NCBI RefSeq assembly: GCF_032464895.1
Contig: NZ_JAWDIC010000001.1
Coordinates: 2,170,001-2,234,000, forward strand
DNA: 64,000 nucleotides
Source: Phycicoccus sp. M110.8
GTDB lineage: Bacteria > Actinomycetota > Actinomycetes > Actinomycetales > Dermatophilaceae
Direction: 5' to 3'
Positions 44,211 to 53,094 of the stretch are shown piece by piece. The notes below the pieces were generated by a model that was given only the letters and a program-made list of their open reading frames with translations, did no database searches and was not told the origin of the DNA. Within the stretch, counting starts at the first letter, position 1, and each line of letters opens with the position of its first letter. A program made the translations under genes and the position numbers.

Positions 44211-46600
44211 TGAGCACAGCCGCAGACGCGAAACTGCCCAGCATCGGTGTCGGCGACACCATCACCTACGACGGTGAGGCGCACCAAGTCGTGGGCATCG
44301 AAGAACTGGTCACTGAGCAGTCGTCCATCGCGTTCCGGCTACGTGACACCTGCGGCGCCTACAAGCTCGTCCTGGCCGCTGCCCTCTATGCCGACCTGGC
44401 TGCTGCTGCGTGCGGGGGCTCGGCTCCTGCCGACACGAGGCGACTGGACCAAGCCCGCAAGCGTCTGAAGAAGAAGACCCGAGGAAGGAATACCGGCCCA
44501 GGGTCAGAGGGCAGGTCCGGCAGCTACCTCGGGTTGCCTTTCGACCCGACCACCGAGCCCGAACCCCTGCACTTGGTGGCAGTTGTCGACCCCGCCGATG
44601 TGACCGCTTCGCAGGACGTGGCCCCGGCCGACACCCGTAGGCGCATCGACTACTCGGCCGCCCTCCAAGGTCTGACTCAGCAGGCGCTCGAACGCGCTCA
44701 GACCCTCGAACGACACGTGCGTGAGGTGGCGACCGGCTTCCCGACCGGGGTCGTGGGGTCAGAACCCCGGCCCGAGTACGACCCGGCCGTCACCGACTTG
44801 GAAGGTCGCGTTCAGGCGAAGATGGGTGAGCTCGGGACTTCCCGCAGGACATTGTTCCGGCACTTGGCCGCTTGGCGCGCAGACGGGCTCTGGGGACTGG
44901 TCGACGACCGTTCGAAGCGGGTCGCGGACCCACTGGCCGGTTTGGACCACCGCATCGTCGACGCGATCCTCGACCAAGCCGATGCAGAACGGCACCAGTC
45001 GACCGGCACCTACTCCCGGTTCCGACGCCGCTTGGCGGCGCGCTTGGCAATCTCCGCGCCGGATCTGACGCTGCCGCCCGACTCGACCCTGCGACCCAAA
45101 GTCACGTTCTTGGTCGCTGGCAGGTACACCTTCGACAACGCCACAACCAGGCGCACTCATGACCGCAAGCCGTCCAAGACGTACATGCACGCCCGGGCAG
45201 ACCGACCCGGGCAAGCGGTGCTCATGGACTCCACCAAGCTCGACATCACCGCCTACGACCCTGTGAACGACGTCGACGTCAAGGTTCAGATGACTTGGGC
45301 GGTCGACCTGAACACGCGAACCATCGGGGCGGCGCGACTGAGCCCGCAGGCAGTCAAGAACGTCGACGCTGCGCTGCTGCTCGCCGACATGCTGCGTCCC
45401 GAACCGATGCGTCCCCACTGGCAGGAGGAACTGTCAGTCCGGCTGCTCGGGTTGCCTGTCGGCACACTCATCGACCACGACGAACGATTCCGAGGGGCGG
45501 CAGCCAAACCCGTCATCTACCCCGAGACCGTTCTCGTCGACAACGACCGCGTCTTCGTGTCAGACGCATTCGAACGCGGCTGCGAGCTGTTCGGCATCAA
45601 CGATCAGAGTGCCCGAGTCATGACCCCGACGGACAAGGCTGCCGTCGAAGCGTCCTTCCGCAGCCTCGGCGCCAAGTTCAGCCAGCACGTCGCCGGATAC
45701 ACCGGCCCGAACCCGGTCCGGCGCGGTGACCTGACCGAGGAACAGGCCAGGTGGACCGTGGCCGAACTCGAGGAGTTCCTCACCTACTACATCGTGGCCA
45801 TCTACCAACGCACCCCGCACAGTGCCCTGGTCGCACCGGCGCAACCCTCGCGCCGCCTGTCCCCGAACCAGGCGTACGCCGCCTCCGTCACCAGATGTGG
45901 CTGGGTCGCTGCGCCCATAGCCGACGACATGTACTTCCAGCTCCTGCCCGTGCGTTGGGTCAAGATCCACCCCTACGGGGTGAACCTGAACTACCGCGTC
46001 CACGACGACGACATCCTGCGCTACTACGCGCGCAAGCCGAGCCCGTATGCCCGCCCACTGACGGCCAAGGGCCGTCGCGGAGGCTCCCAGCACGGCGAGA
46101 GGCGTGGCCGAGGAAAGACCCTGCCTGTGCGCTACGACCCCCGCGATCTCACGTACGCCTACTTCTACGCATGGGACCATCACGCTTGGTACGGCCTGAA
46201 GTGGATCGACGCCCCCGATGACCTCCAACCCTTCAGCGACACCTACTACCGCACCCTGCGCAAGTACATGCGCGACCACGGCCTGAACCACAAGTCCGGA
46301 CCGGCCATCGCCCAAGCGCTGTCCGAACTGCAGCACGCAATGGACGCGGAAGAGAACTGGACGGCGACCACCCGCCGGGAACTGTCCATTCTGGCCGAAC
46401 GGGCCCGTGCCGCTGCCCGCGACCGAGCGGCCAGTGTCCGCCTGGCCAACCAGGAGGAGCTGGACGGCGCTACGCCCGGGCGACGAAGGACGAAACGACC
46501 CCAACCGTCGGCACCGGAGCCCCACGACAGCGCCGGGGCCGGATCGTTCGACATCGACATCGCCGCCGCGCGCAGTCTGCGCGTCGTACGGAACGACTGA
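44210..46600 (+). CDS. tnsB: TnsB-like DDE transposase
   Basis: A 796-residue transposase of the Tn7/Mu class. An N-terminal helical DNA-binding part includes the HTH segments RVQAKMGELGTSRRTLFRHL and ARLAISAPDLTLPPDS. The rve-type catalytic core carries D340 (AVLMDSTKLDITAYD), D444 (TVLVDNDRVFVSDAF) and E480 (AAVEASFRSLGAKF), with 36 residues between the last two, matching D35E-type spacing. The C-terminal Mu-type beta barrel follows (VRWVKIHPYGVNLNYRVHDD), then a basic tail for TnsC contact. ATG overlaps the tnsA stop. It would bind the AAGTGTCA repeats near 50.9 kb. Confidence 0.92.
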   Translation: MSTAADAKLPSIGVGDTITYDGEAHQVVGIEELVTEQSSIAFRLRDTCGAYKLVLAAALYADLAAAACGGSAPADTRRLDQARKRLKKKTRGRNTGPGSEGRSGSYLGLPFDPTTEPEPLHLVAVVDPADVTASQDVAPADTRRRIDYSAALQGLTQQALERAQTLERHVREVATGFPTGVVGSEPRPEYDPAVTDLEGRVQAKMGELGTSRRTLFRHLAAWRADGLWGLVDDRSKRVADPLAGLDHRIVDAILDQADAERHQSTGTYSRFRRRLAARLAISAPDLTLPPDSTLRPKVTFLVAGRYTFDNATTRRTHDRKPSKTYMHARADRPGQAVLMDSTKLDITAYDPVNDVDVKVQMTWAVDLNTRTIGAARLSPQAVKNVDAALLLADMLRPEPMRPHWQEELSVRLLGLPVGTLIDHDERFRGAAAKPVIYPETVLVDNDRVFVSDAFERGCELFGINDQSARVMTPTDKAAVEASFRSLGAKFSQHVAGYTGPNPVRRGDLTEEQARWTVAELEEFLTYYIVAIYQRTPHSALVAPAQPSRRLSPNQAYAASVTRCGWVAAPIADDMYFQLLPVRWVKIHPYGVNLNYRVHDDDILRYYARKPSPYARPLTAKGRRGGSQHGERRGRGKTLPVRYDPRDLTYAYFYAWDHHAWYGLKWIDAPDDLQPFSDTYYRTLRKYMRDHGLNHKSGPAIAQALSELQHAMDAEENWTATTRRELSILAERARAAARDRAASVRLANQEELDGATPGRRRTKRPQPSAPEPHDSAGAGSFDIDIAAARSLRVVRND

Positions 46601-46619
46601 CCCGAAGGGCGGCTCCACG

Positions 46620-47795
46620 ATGGCGGCGCGCGACTCGTTGGTGACTCACTGGCCCGACCCCCTTGCCGGCGGGGCCGACCCGTTGGCAGAGCCGCCGCTG
46701 GCGGAGCCGTGGACGAAGACGGCGTGGCGCCGCTACCTGGACCGGACCGAACCTGCCCACCCACCCAAGGTGACCCGTCAGGCGTACGACCGGATGTCGC
46801 TGGACCGGGCAGCTGCCTACGACCGTGCCCGGGACCGGTACCACTCCTCCCTTGCGGTGTTCAACACGCCACTGATCGACGCGCTGTCAGCCAAACTCGG
46901 ATCACTCCTGGCCATCAACCAGCACGCCCAGCCCGGGGCGAGAACCGGACTCGTGGTGTCCGGCCCCACCCGCATAGGCAAATCCACAGCGGTCAAGGCT
47001 CTCCTGGCCGACTACGAACGCAGCCTGCGCACACGTCACCCCGACTACTTCGTCAGGCGCGGGGACGAGTACGTCCCCGTCGGCTACCTGCAGATGCCCG
47101 AGAAGGCGTCGGTCAAAGCGCTGCTGCAGACGCTCGCCGTGTACTACGAGCTGGACCAACCGGACAAAGCCACCACAACCCTGCTGCAACATGTCGTTAC
47201 CAAGGCCATGTCCTTGTCGGGGACCAGCATTCTCGTCATCGACGACCTTCACTTCCTCGACGTCGGAAAGGAGGCCGGTCAGGAGGCGAACAACATGCTC
47301 AAGGCGTTGGCGAACACCACCGGCGCCACGTTCGTAGCCATCGGTGTCGACTTGGAAGCGGGACAACTGTTCACCGAAGGTCCCGGCAACAGCCGCAAGA
47401 CGCAGACGAGTGGCAGGTACAGCCTCCTCAGCCCCCAGCGTTACCAGGTGAACACGAAGGCAGCCGCGACCTCTTGGGTGAACTTGGTGAAGACGTTCGA
47501 AGACCATCTGGTCTTGCTCGATCAGCCGGTGAACAGCATCACCGAGCACTGGCAGTACCTGCACCGTCGCACCGGGGGTTCCATCTGCTCCCTGTCACAG
47601 CTGATGCGTGAAGCCGCGTTCCGCGTCCAAGGGACCGGCTTCGAGCGCATCACCGTCGAGACCCTGGACGAGATCACCATCGACTACGCCAGCGAGTACG
47701 AGTTCCGAAAGCACCTCGAAGAGCTGCGCGACCGCGCCGTGAGCACGACGCGGCGCGCCAGCGGCGCCGGCGCCAGCCGTCAACGCACCGCTTGA
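46620..47795 (+). CDS. tnsC: TnsC-like AAA+ ATPase
   Basis: A 391-residue AAA+ regulator that links TniQ to the transposase. Walker A GPTRIGKST is at about residues 115-123 and Walker B ILVIDDLHFLD with D208/D209. Sensor and lid segments follow (FVAIGVDLEAGQLFTEGPGN; SICSLSQLMREAAFRVQGTG, typical of TnsC/TniB). ATG 46620 lies 19 bp after the tnsB stop. A longer in-frame extension upstream is out of context with tnsB coding and was rejected. Confidence 0.9.
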   Translation: MAARDSLVTHWPDPLAGGADPLAEPPLAEPWTKTAWRRYLDRTEPAHPPKVTRQAYDRMSLDRAAAYDRARDRYHSSLAVFNTPLIDALSAKLGSLLAINQHAQPGARTGLVVSGPTRIGKSTAVKALLADYERSLRTRHPDYFVRRGDEYVPVGYLQMPEKASVKALLQTLAVYYELDQPDKATTTLLQHVVTKAMSLSGTSILVIDDLHFLDVGKEAGQEANNMLKALANTTGATFVAIGVDLEAGQLFTEGPGNSRKTQTSGRYSLLSPQRYQVNTKAAATSWVNLVKTFEDHLVLLDQPVNSITEHWQYLHRRTGGSICSLSQLMREAAFRVQGTGFERITVETLDEITIDYASEYEFRKHLEELRDRAVSTTRRASGAGASRQRTA

Positions 47796-47955
47796 CCCGT
47801 CGGGCGGACGCGTCCTAACTGCCGCGCTCCACGGGCGGCGTGTCGGCCCCGACCGGTCAGCCACCAGGTGAACGATGAGCAGCGAGGAACGACGCCACGC
47901 GTGCCCCGACCCGCAGATGGAAGCCCGTGTGGCCCGCCCTGTCGGGAGGGGTCTG

Positions 47956-49833
47956 ATGGGCAGACCATTGAGTGCCACCAAATTCCAGAGCATCGCCGGA
48001 CGTCGGTCACGGATGACGCTCGTGGTGCCGATCGAGCCCGGGGAAAGCCTGTGCTCGTGGCTGGACCGGATGGCCGATCACAACTGCGTCGGCCGGGCGA
48101 CGATGTGGCACACCCTCGGCCTGACCTCACCCGCACGTCAGGCGCCGCAAGCGTTCGGCGTGGTTCTCCCGCCCGAGCAGGTCACGCACATGGCGGGGCG
48201 GACCGGCGAACCAGAAGGCGCCATCGAGGCTGCCCTGCTCAGTCACTTCCGCGACCGTGTGCTGACCGTCGAGGACCTGCACCCCGATGTGCCGGCACTG
48301 GTCAGCACCTGGGGCCGCGTCCACTGGGTCTACACGCGTTCGTCCATGGCATGCCCCACATGCCTTGCTGAGTCCGGCGGTGTCTGGCAGCTGACGTGGA
48401 AGCTGCCCTGGTTGTTCATGTGTGAACGTCACCAGTGCTACCTCGTGAGCACGTGTCCTTGCTGTGGGCACGCGTTGCAGAGCAACAAGGAGGACAAGCG
48501 TCAACGCACCATGTGCACCGCACCCGTCCTGAGCAGGGACGCCGGTGACACACCTTCCGCCGGCCGAACGCGAATGGCGGCTTGCTCTACGGAGCTGACT
48601 ACCGTGGGCGCGGCTGCCGTGAACGACGACACGGCGCGTGAGCGCATGGCGTGGGCGCGTCGTCTCGTCGAGGGAGGATTCCTCGACGAGCCTGGGCCCG
48701 GCGGGCCGGTCGAACCGCTCGTCATGACCGCGAATCTGCGCGCGGCCACCCGACTCGTCCTGCACCAGGGCTGCCCCGAGCTCCTGGCCGGGGCGGACGA
48801 CGCGATCGTTGGGGCGTTCCAACGGCATGTGGCGGACCGCGAGCAGCGCTTGGCGCAGAAGGCGCGGGAGCCTGGTCGGATCGTGGCCTACCGTGACGCC
48901 CCACGGAGCTCCCTCCTGATGGCAGCGGCGCTACGCATCGCCGTCCCGATGCTCGTGGGGACGTCCGAGTCCGTCCACGGACACGTCCGCCAGTTCATCG
49001 AGTCGAGCTATGCCCTGCCTGGCGGTCGCGCACGCTGGGACCGCGTTTTGCGGACGTGGACACCGCCCTCACCGATGAGCGGTGCCGTTGTGGCGGCGCG
49101 TGAAAGCCGCCACCGTGGACTCGCGCCCGTCACCAGTCTCGCGCGCGTGCACCGGTCCAAGCAGGCGATCGCACCCGGGCATGTCGCCTCGGCGGTCCCC
49201 GCCCTTATGTGGCCCACGGTATACGCCGGGCTTCTCCCTCACCTTCCCACGGCCGCTCGCCACGACAACGCCCGACGTCTCATGTCCATGTTGTTGGTGC
49301 GTTTGCTGGGGCCGGGATTGATGAGCGCCCCTGACGCAGCTGCCCTCCTCGGCCTCGGGCCCCTGGTCGGCAAGCAGTACTTCCACCACGCCCTGCACGA
49401 ACTGCGCGTTCGCGGAAACGGAACCGAAGTCGTGAACACGTTGACACGGCTCGCCGGGCAACTCGCGACGACACCACCGCCGGTGGACTACAGCACACGC
49501 CGAACGACCTTGGCCGCCCTGACCACAATCACGGACTCCGAATGGTTCGACGTGTGGGCCCCCCACACGCAACGTCTGCCCGTCGGGCCGGACATCAGCC
49601 GGCGCCTCATCGCCGCACGTGCGTGGGTCACACTCACCGGCGGCGACCTTCGAGTTGCCCCACCCTTGACCGTAGGGGGGCACATTCTCGCCCCATCCCA
49701 CCGCCGCGACCAGTACAGGCGCCTCGGTCGCATGGAAGGGGTGAACGAGCTCACCAGCCAAACCGTGACGTCCGTGGCAGAACGGTTCGGTGTCCACGGC
49801 CCCCACACGTGGGAACCTGTGCTCCCCGGCTGA
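47956..49833 (+). CDS. tniQ: TniQ/TnsD-family target selector 2
   Basis: A 625-residue protein. The TniQ domain opens with TLVVPIEPGESLCSWLDRMA and has a second zinc set C133/C136, C156/H159, C167/C170 (CPTCLAESGG...CERHQCYLVSTCPCCG). The C-terminal 400 residues are helical and unlike the first TniQ. ATG 47956 is chosen for the GGGAGGGG site just upstream; ATG 47875 would add 27 residues and also has an AGGTGAA site. It is the last gene of the tns operon and nearest to the transposon end. Confidence 0.85.
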   Translation: MGRPLSATKFQSIAGRRSRMTLVVPIEPGESLCSWLDRMADHNCVGRATMWHTLGLTSPARQAPQAFGVVLPPEQVTHMAGRTGEPEGAIEAALLSHFRDRVLTVEDLHPDVPALVSTWGRVHWVYTRSSMACPTCLAESGGVWQLTWKLPWLFMCERHQCYLVSTCPCCGHALQSNKEDKRQRTMCTAPVLSRDAGDTPSAGRTRMAACSTELTTVGAAAVNDDTARERMAWARRLVEGGFLDEPGPGGPVEPLVMTANLRAATRLVLHQGCPELLAGADDAIVGAFQRHVADREQRLAQKAREPGRIVAYRDAPRSSLLMAAALRIAVPMLVGTSESVHGHVRQFIESSYALPGGRARWDRVLRTWTPPSPMSGAVVAARESRHRGLAPVTSLARVHRSKQAIAPGHVASAVPALMWPTVYAGLLPHLPTAARHDNARRLMSMLLVRLLGPGLMSAPDAAALLGLGPLVGKQYFHHALHELRVRGNGTEVVNTLTRLAGQLATTPPPVDYSTRRTTLAALTTITDSEWFDVWAPHTQRLPVGPDISRRLIAARAWVTLTGGDLRVAPPLTVGGHILAPSHRRDQYRRLGRMEGVNELTSQTVTSVAERFGVHGPHTWEPVLPG

Positions 49834-49973
49834 TGTGAACGCGTTCGCAAGCACACTGTGACCCGGCTCATACGATGGCGGCAGCCGGACGGCACGCACA
49901 CGCACCTCGTTCGGATGCGATCGGGACGTCGGCGTGGGACTTGCGGTTCGAATGCGGTATTCGAGCCGACTAC

Positions 49974-50816
49974 TCAGTACAGCGCGACGGCATCGACGAG
50001 TACAGCGGGCCCCTTGATGTAGGCATGCACGTCGTCTGCGGGTATGTCGAGTTCCAGTTGGCTGACCAGGTCCTTGAGCACGTCGTCGATCTGCGTCATG
50101 AGCTTTCGTCGCATGAGGTACTCCCACCCGTCCAGCAGCCATTCCTCAGCCCCGAGGTAACCCTCCTTGCCGCCGTCGACGAGCCTGACCACCGAACCCA
50201 GGACGCGCATTTCTCCTTCGAGCCGGTTCGACGACGCTGCGTCGACAAAGTTGTCCGGCCGGAGGTTGACGTAGACCTTCTGCGGCAGACGAGACCCGGT
50301 CATTTCGAGCAGCACCGGAATCGGCAGCAGCTCGTTGCGCAAGTAGACGGCCTTGAGCTGTTCGGCCACCTCGAAACTGTCGACGTCGAAGTCGAAGATG
50401 GTCTCGAGACCACCGGCGGAGGATTCCATCAGCCGGTGGAAAATGTGGAACATCTTGCCGGCCAGACTGGCTGCGGTGATCCGCGCAGTGCCTTCGACTT
50501 CCACCAGGTCGTCTTTGCTCAGCGGCGTCTGACCGTCAGGGTCGGTCTTGACGGCGTCCGCTGCGATGAGCCCGTCGATGACCCTGCTGACGGTCGCCTT
50601 CGAGCTGGGCGTCAACGTGTACGAGCGCTGGAACTCCACGTCGCTCCCGATGCTTGCCGTGGCACCGAAGCCGGTCAGTCCTGCTGTGCCTCCGGCCGAC
50701 CGCTTTCGCCCTCGCCTTTCGACGACCTCCTCCTTCCTGGGCACGTCGATGTCGTGGTAGTCGGCCTGTGCCAGGAGCGTTTCGAGGTCCAGATAGGAGG
50801 GGTTTCGCAGCGGCAC
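49974..50816 (-). CDS. DUF6414-like protein next to the transposon end
   Basis: A 280-residue protein on the opposite strand, between tniQ and the terminal repeats. It reads PLRNPSYLDLETLLAQADYH near the start, a family-like 'YLD...LLAQ' opening, then a central RVIDGLIAADAVKT and GKMFHIFHRLMESSAGGLET, and ends AYIKGPAVLVDAVALY. The N- and C-terminal patterns resemble DUF6414 proteins, which are poorly characterised and often occur on mobile DNA. GTG start. Possibly immunity, defence or target-related; nothing in the sequence decides. Confidence 0.5.
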   Translation of the reverse strand: MPLRNPSYLDLETLLAQADYHDIDVPRKEEVVERRGRKRSAGGTAGLTGFGATASIGSDVEFQRSYTLTPSSKATVSRVIDGLIAADAVKTDPDGQTPLSKDDLVEVEGTARITAASLAGKMFHIFHRLMESSAGGLETIFDFDVDSFEVAEQLKAVYLRNELLPIPVLLEMTGSRLPQKVYVNLRPDNFVDAASSNRLEGEMRVLGSVVRLVDGGKEGYLGAEEWLLDGWEYLMRRKLMTQIDDVLKDLVSQLELDIPADDVHAYIKGPAVLVDAVALY

Positions 50817-50895
50817 GCACCGATTGTGTCATCGCGCAGGGCCGCGCCCCCGAATTAGAGACCGTGTCCGGTTCGCGTTTGAGGGTCGGGCTGGT

Positions 50896-51001
50896 CAAGT
50901 GTCATGTTGAGCCGCGAGTGCGGCTTTGCCGCCCGTTCTGTACTTGACACTTACAGCACGAAAGTTCGGCACCCAAGTGTCACGTTGGGCCGATTCGGAC
51001 A
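50896..51001. repeat. Tn7-like end with TnsB-site repeats
   Basis: Direct copies CAAGTGTCATGTTGAGCC (50896-50913) and CAAGTGTCACGTTGGGCC (50974-50991) differ at 2 of 18 positions. Between them CTGTACTTGACACTTACAG (50938-50956) carries the same AAGTGTCA core inverted. The last 10 bases GATTCGGACA end at 51001, giving the TGT...ACA terminus of this transposon class. The coding match to tadA begins at the next base. Confidence 0.7.
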
Positions 51002-51477
51002 GCGGCTGTGGCACCGTGCACGCGAACGCCCCGGCTGACGTGCCGGCTCGCTTCGAGGCGCTGGGCGCGCTGGCCGGTATGCCGCCCGACGCCGTCCACG
51101 CCCAGCTCGCCTCCGCCGTCCGTGTGGTCGTGCACGTGCACCGACGAGTGGAGGGGCGCCGCGTGGCCTCGCTGTCCGTGCTGAAGCGGTCCCCCGACAC
51201 CGGCCAGGTCCGGTGTGACCTCGCCCTCGACTCCCTGACGGGAGCCAGGGGTCCGGCCTGGTTTGCGCTGTCCGAGGCGATCGGCGCCGCCATCCAGGGT
51301 GACGCTCACGGCCATGGCGCCCCACGCAGCGAACACGACGATGGCGGCCAACGCAGCGAGCGCTCGGGTGGCGTGCGACGCAGCGAAGGCGGCGGGAAGG
51401 CCGGAGACGGTGACGACCGGGGCGCACGGCGCGGTGCGCTGTCTGTCGCGCCCACGCGGACGGCGGGGAGCGCGTGA
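51002..51477 (+). pseudogene. tadA: 5'-truncated tadA/cpaF secretion ATPase
   Basis: Starts in frame at GCGTVHANAPADVPARFEAL, the conserved segment of TadA/CpaF-type ATPases after the Walker B region, then ALAGMPPDAVHAQLASAVRV and a final beta strand (RVASLSVLKRSPDTGQVRCD). A low-complexity tail runs to the stop. The N-terminal two thirds, with Walker A and B, are absent because the transposon end lies immediately upstream. TadA powers Flp/tad pilus assembly and partners with the TadB/TadC proteins encoded next. The downstream gene starts within the last codons (GTGA). Confidence 0.8.
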
Positions 51478-52175
51478 CCGGTGTCGCCCTGTGCTCCCTG
51501 CTCGGCGTGGTGGCCGTCCTGTCCTGGCCCCGCGCGGGGACACCGTTGCCTGTGTGGTCCCCGAACGGCGGCGAGGTCGGCGGGGATGCGTCCGGGCCTG
51601 GACGGCTCCCGTGGGCCACGTCGCGCAGGGCCCGCCGCAGCCGGGACGACGCCCTCGGGGAGCTGCTCGCGCTGGTGGCGGGCCCGCTGCGCACCGGCGC
51701 GCCTGCCGTCGTCGCCCTCGCCACGGCCCGGTCAGCTCTGGGACCCGGACCCCTGGACGGCCTCGTCGCCGACCTGGTCTCGACCGGCGACCGGGCCGAG
51801 CCGCTCGCGCCCGTCTGGTCGCAGTGGGCCGAGCGCCTCGCCAGCGACGAGCTGCGGTTCGTCGCGCGGGCGTGGGCGCTCACCGAGGACACCGGGGCTC
51901 CCCTCGCGGACGCCCTGGAGACCTCGCTCGACGTCGTCCGGGCTCGACGTCGTGCGGCGGACCGGGTCGCGTCCGCAACCGCGGGCCCTCGGGCCTCGAT
52001 GTTCGTGCTGATGCTCCTGCCCCTGTCCGGGCCGCTCGTGGGTCTGGCGTGCGGGATCGACCCCCGGAGCCTCTACCTCTCGAGCCCGGCAGCCGCCGGG
52101 AGCCTGCTCGTCGGCCTGGTGCTCGCGGTGCTGGCGCGGTGGTGGAGCGCCCGGATCCTGGCCCGGGCCGCATGA
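51474..52175 (+). CDS. TadB-like type II secretion F-domain protein
   Basis: A 233-residue inner-membrane protein. An N-terminal helix (GVALCSLLGVVAVLSWPRAG) and two C-terminal helices (FVLMLLPLSGPLVGLACGID; AGSLLVGLVLAVLARWW) frame a helical F-domain with DRAEPLAPVWSQWAERLASD and DTGAPLADALETSLDVVRAR, the 'G-x-P-xx-xL...L...A' pattern of TadB/GspF proteins. TadB would sit in the membrane with TadC and dock TadA. GTG 51474 overlaps tadA; the stop overlaps the next start by 4 bp. Confidence 0.8.
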   Translation: MTGVALCSLLGVVAVLSWPRAGTPLPVWSPNGGEVGGDASGPGRLPWATSRRARRSRDDALGELLALVAGPLRTGAPAVVALATARSALGPGPLDGLVADLVSTGDRAEPLAPVWSQWAERLASDELRFVARAWALTEDTGAPLADALETSLDVVRARRRAADRVASATAGPRASMFVLMLLPLSGPLVGLACGIDPRSLYLSSPAAAGSLLVGLVLAVLARWWSARILARAA

Positions 52176-52753
52176 CCGGGCTGGTCGTGCTGCTGGCTGT
52201 CGCGGCGGTCCTGCTCTGGCCGCCGGGAGGCCGGGCCGGCCGGGCCGGCCGGGCCGGCCAACCGAAGGCTGTGACGACCGGGCGTCCGCGGGGACGGGCG
52301 AGTGCCCCCGCGGGTGACCCGCGGCCCGAGGACGTCGCCGATGCGCTGGTGCTGGTCGTGCTGGCCCTCCGGTCCGGCTCGGACCTGGCAGGTGCCGTGG
52401 CCGGTGTCGCGGTCGTCTCCCGGGGTGCGGTGCGCCGTGACCTCGACGCGGTCGTGGCTGCGCTGCGCTGGGGCGTGCCGGTCGCGGAGGCCTGGGGATA
52501 CGCCGGGCCCGTCTGGCGCCCGGCGGCCCTGGCTTTCCAGATGGCCGCGGGCACGGGTGCGTCCCCGACGGGACTGCTGGTCGAGGCGGGTGCGCGGATC
52601 CGGGACGAGCAGGAGCAGGACCAGGCGCGGCGGGCGGCGAGGGCCGGCGTGCTGCTGGTGCTGCCGCTCGGCCTCGGCTTCCTGCCTGCTTTCGCGTGCA
52701 CCGCCGTGATCCCCGTCGTCCTGGCGCTGGCCGCGAGCGTGCTGGCTCCCTGA
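52172..52753 (+). CDS. TadC-like type II secretion F-domain protein
   Basis: A 193-residue partner of the previous gene. N-terminal helix (GLVVLLAVAAVLLWPPGG), an F-domain with RPEDVADALVLVVLALRSGS, GVPVAEAWGYAGPVWRPAAL and QMAAGTGASPTGLLVEAGAR, and a C-terminal helix (VLLVLPLGLGFLPAFACTAV). Short for TadC but typical of actinobacterial tad clusters. Start ATG 52172 overlaps the previous stop. GCCGGCCGGGCC repeats in the linker are a notable run of GGC/GCC. Confidence 0.78.
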   Translation: MTGLVVLLAVAAVLLWPPGGRAGRAGRAGQPKAVTTGRPRGRASAPAGDPRPEDVADALVLVVLALRSGSDLAGAVAGVAVVSRGAVRRDLDAVVAALRWGVPVAEAWGYAGPVWRPAALAFQMAAGTGASPTGLLVEAGARIRDEQEQDQARRAARAGVLLVLPLGLGFLPAFACTAVIPVVLALAASVLAP

Positions 52754-52899
52754 GCGCTGTGGTGGCGGTCGTCCACAGGCCGTCCCCTCCCGCCACGTTG
52801 TCCACCGGCGACGAGAGCGTGCCTGTCCGAGCGCCCGGATCCTCGCTTCGCTGCGTGCAGAGAAGGCGAGACCGCCTTCACCACACGGGAGGAGTTCGC

Positions 52900-53094
52900 A
52901 TGAAGAGGTCATTGGCCCACAGGTTCGCGGGGCTGCGTCGGCGGGCCGAGGCAGGGATGACGACGGCCGAGTACGCGGTGGGCACGTTGGCCGCGTGCGC
53001 GTTCGCGGCGGTGCTGCTCGCGGTCGTGCGCTCCGGCGGGGTGAAGTCCGCGCTCGCCGGGATCATCACGACCGCCCTCCGGACGGCCGGGTGA
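52900..53094 (+). CDS. DUF4244 pilin-like protein
   Basis: A 64-residue pilin of the Flp/TadE neighbourhood. A basic leader (MKRSLAHRFAGLRRRAEA) precedes GMTTAEYAVGTLAACAFAAV, where the G-M-x-T-A-E-Y segment is the prepilin peptidase recognition and Glu5 of the mature pilin, followed by one TM helix. GGAGG lies 6 bases before ATG 52900. It overlaps the TadE gene downstream. It would be the major pilus subunit of this cluster. Confidence 0.8.
   Translation: MKRSLAHRFAGLRRRAEAGMTTAEYAVGTLAACAFAAVLLAVVRSGGVKSALAGIITTALRTAG

Larger units (their letters stand above)
41485..51001 (+). mobile_element. Tn7-like transposition core and one transposon end
   Basis: tniQ, tnsA, tnsB, tnsC and a second tniQ read in one direction toward a terminus ending in ACA at 51001. 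The end, read inward, starts TGTCCGAATCGGCCCAACG and contains repeats of the AAGTGTCA type, the pattern of TnsB-binding sites. The flanking DNA is the 3' third of a tadA gene in frame. No matching end was found to the left, so the transposon is larger than this span and probably covers the whole left part of the window. Confidence 0.75.

Noticed and set aside
41485-51001. CRISPR-associated transposon
   Set aside because: No Cas12k, Cascade genes or repeat-spacer array are visible in the window.
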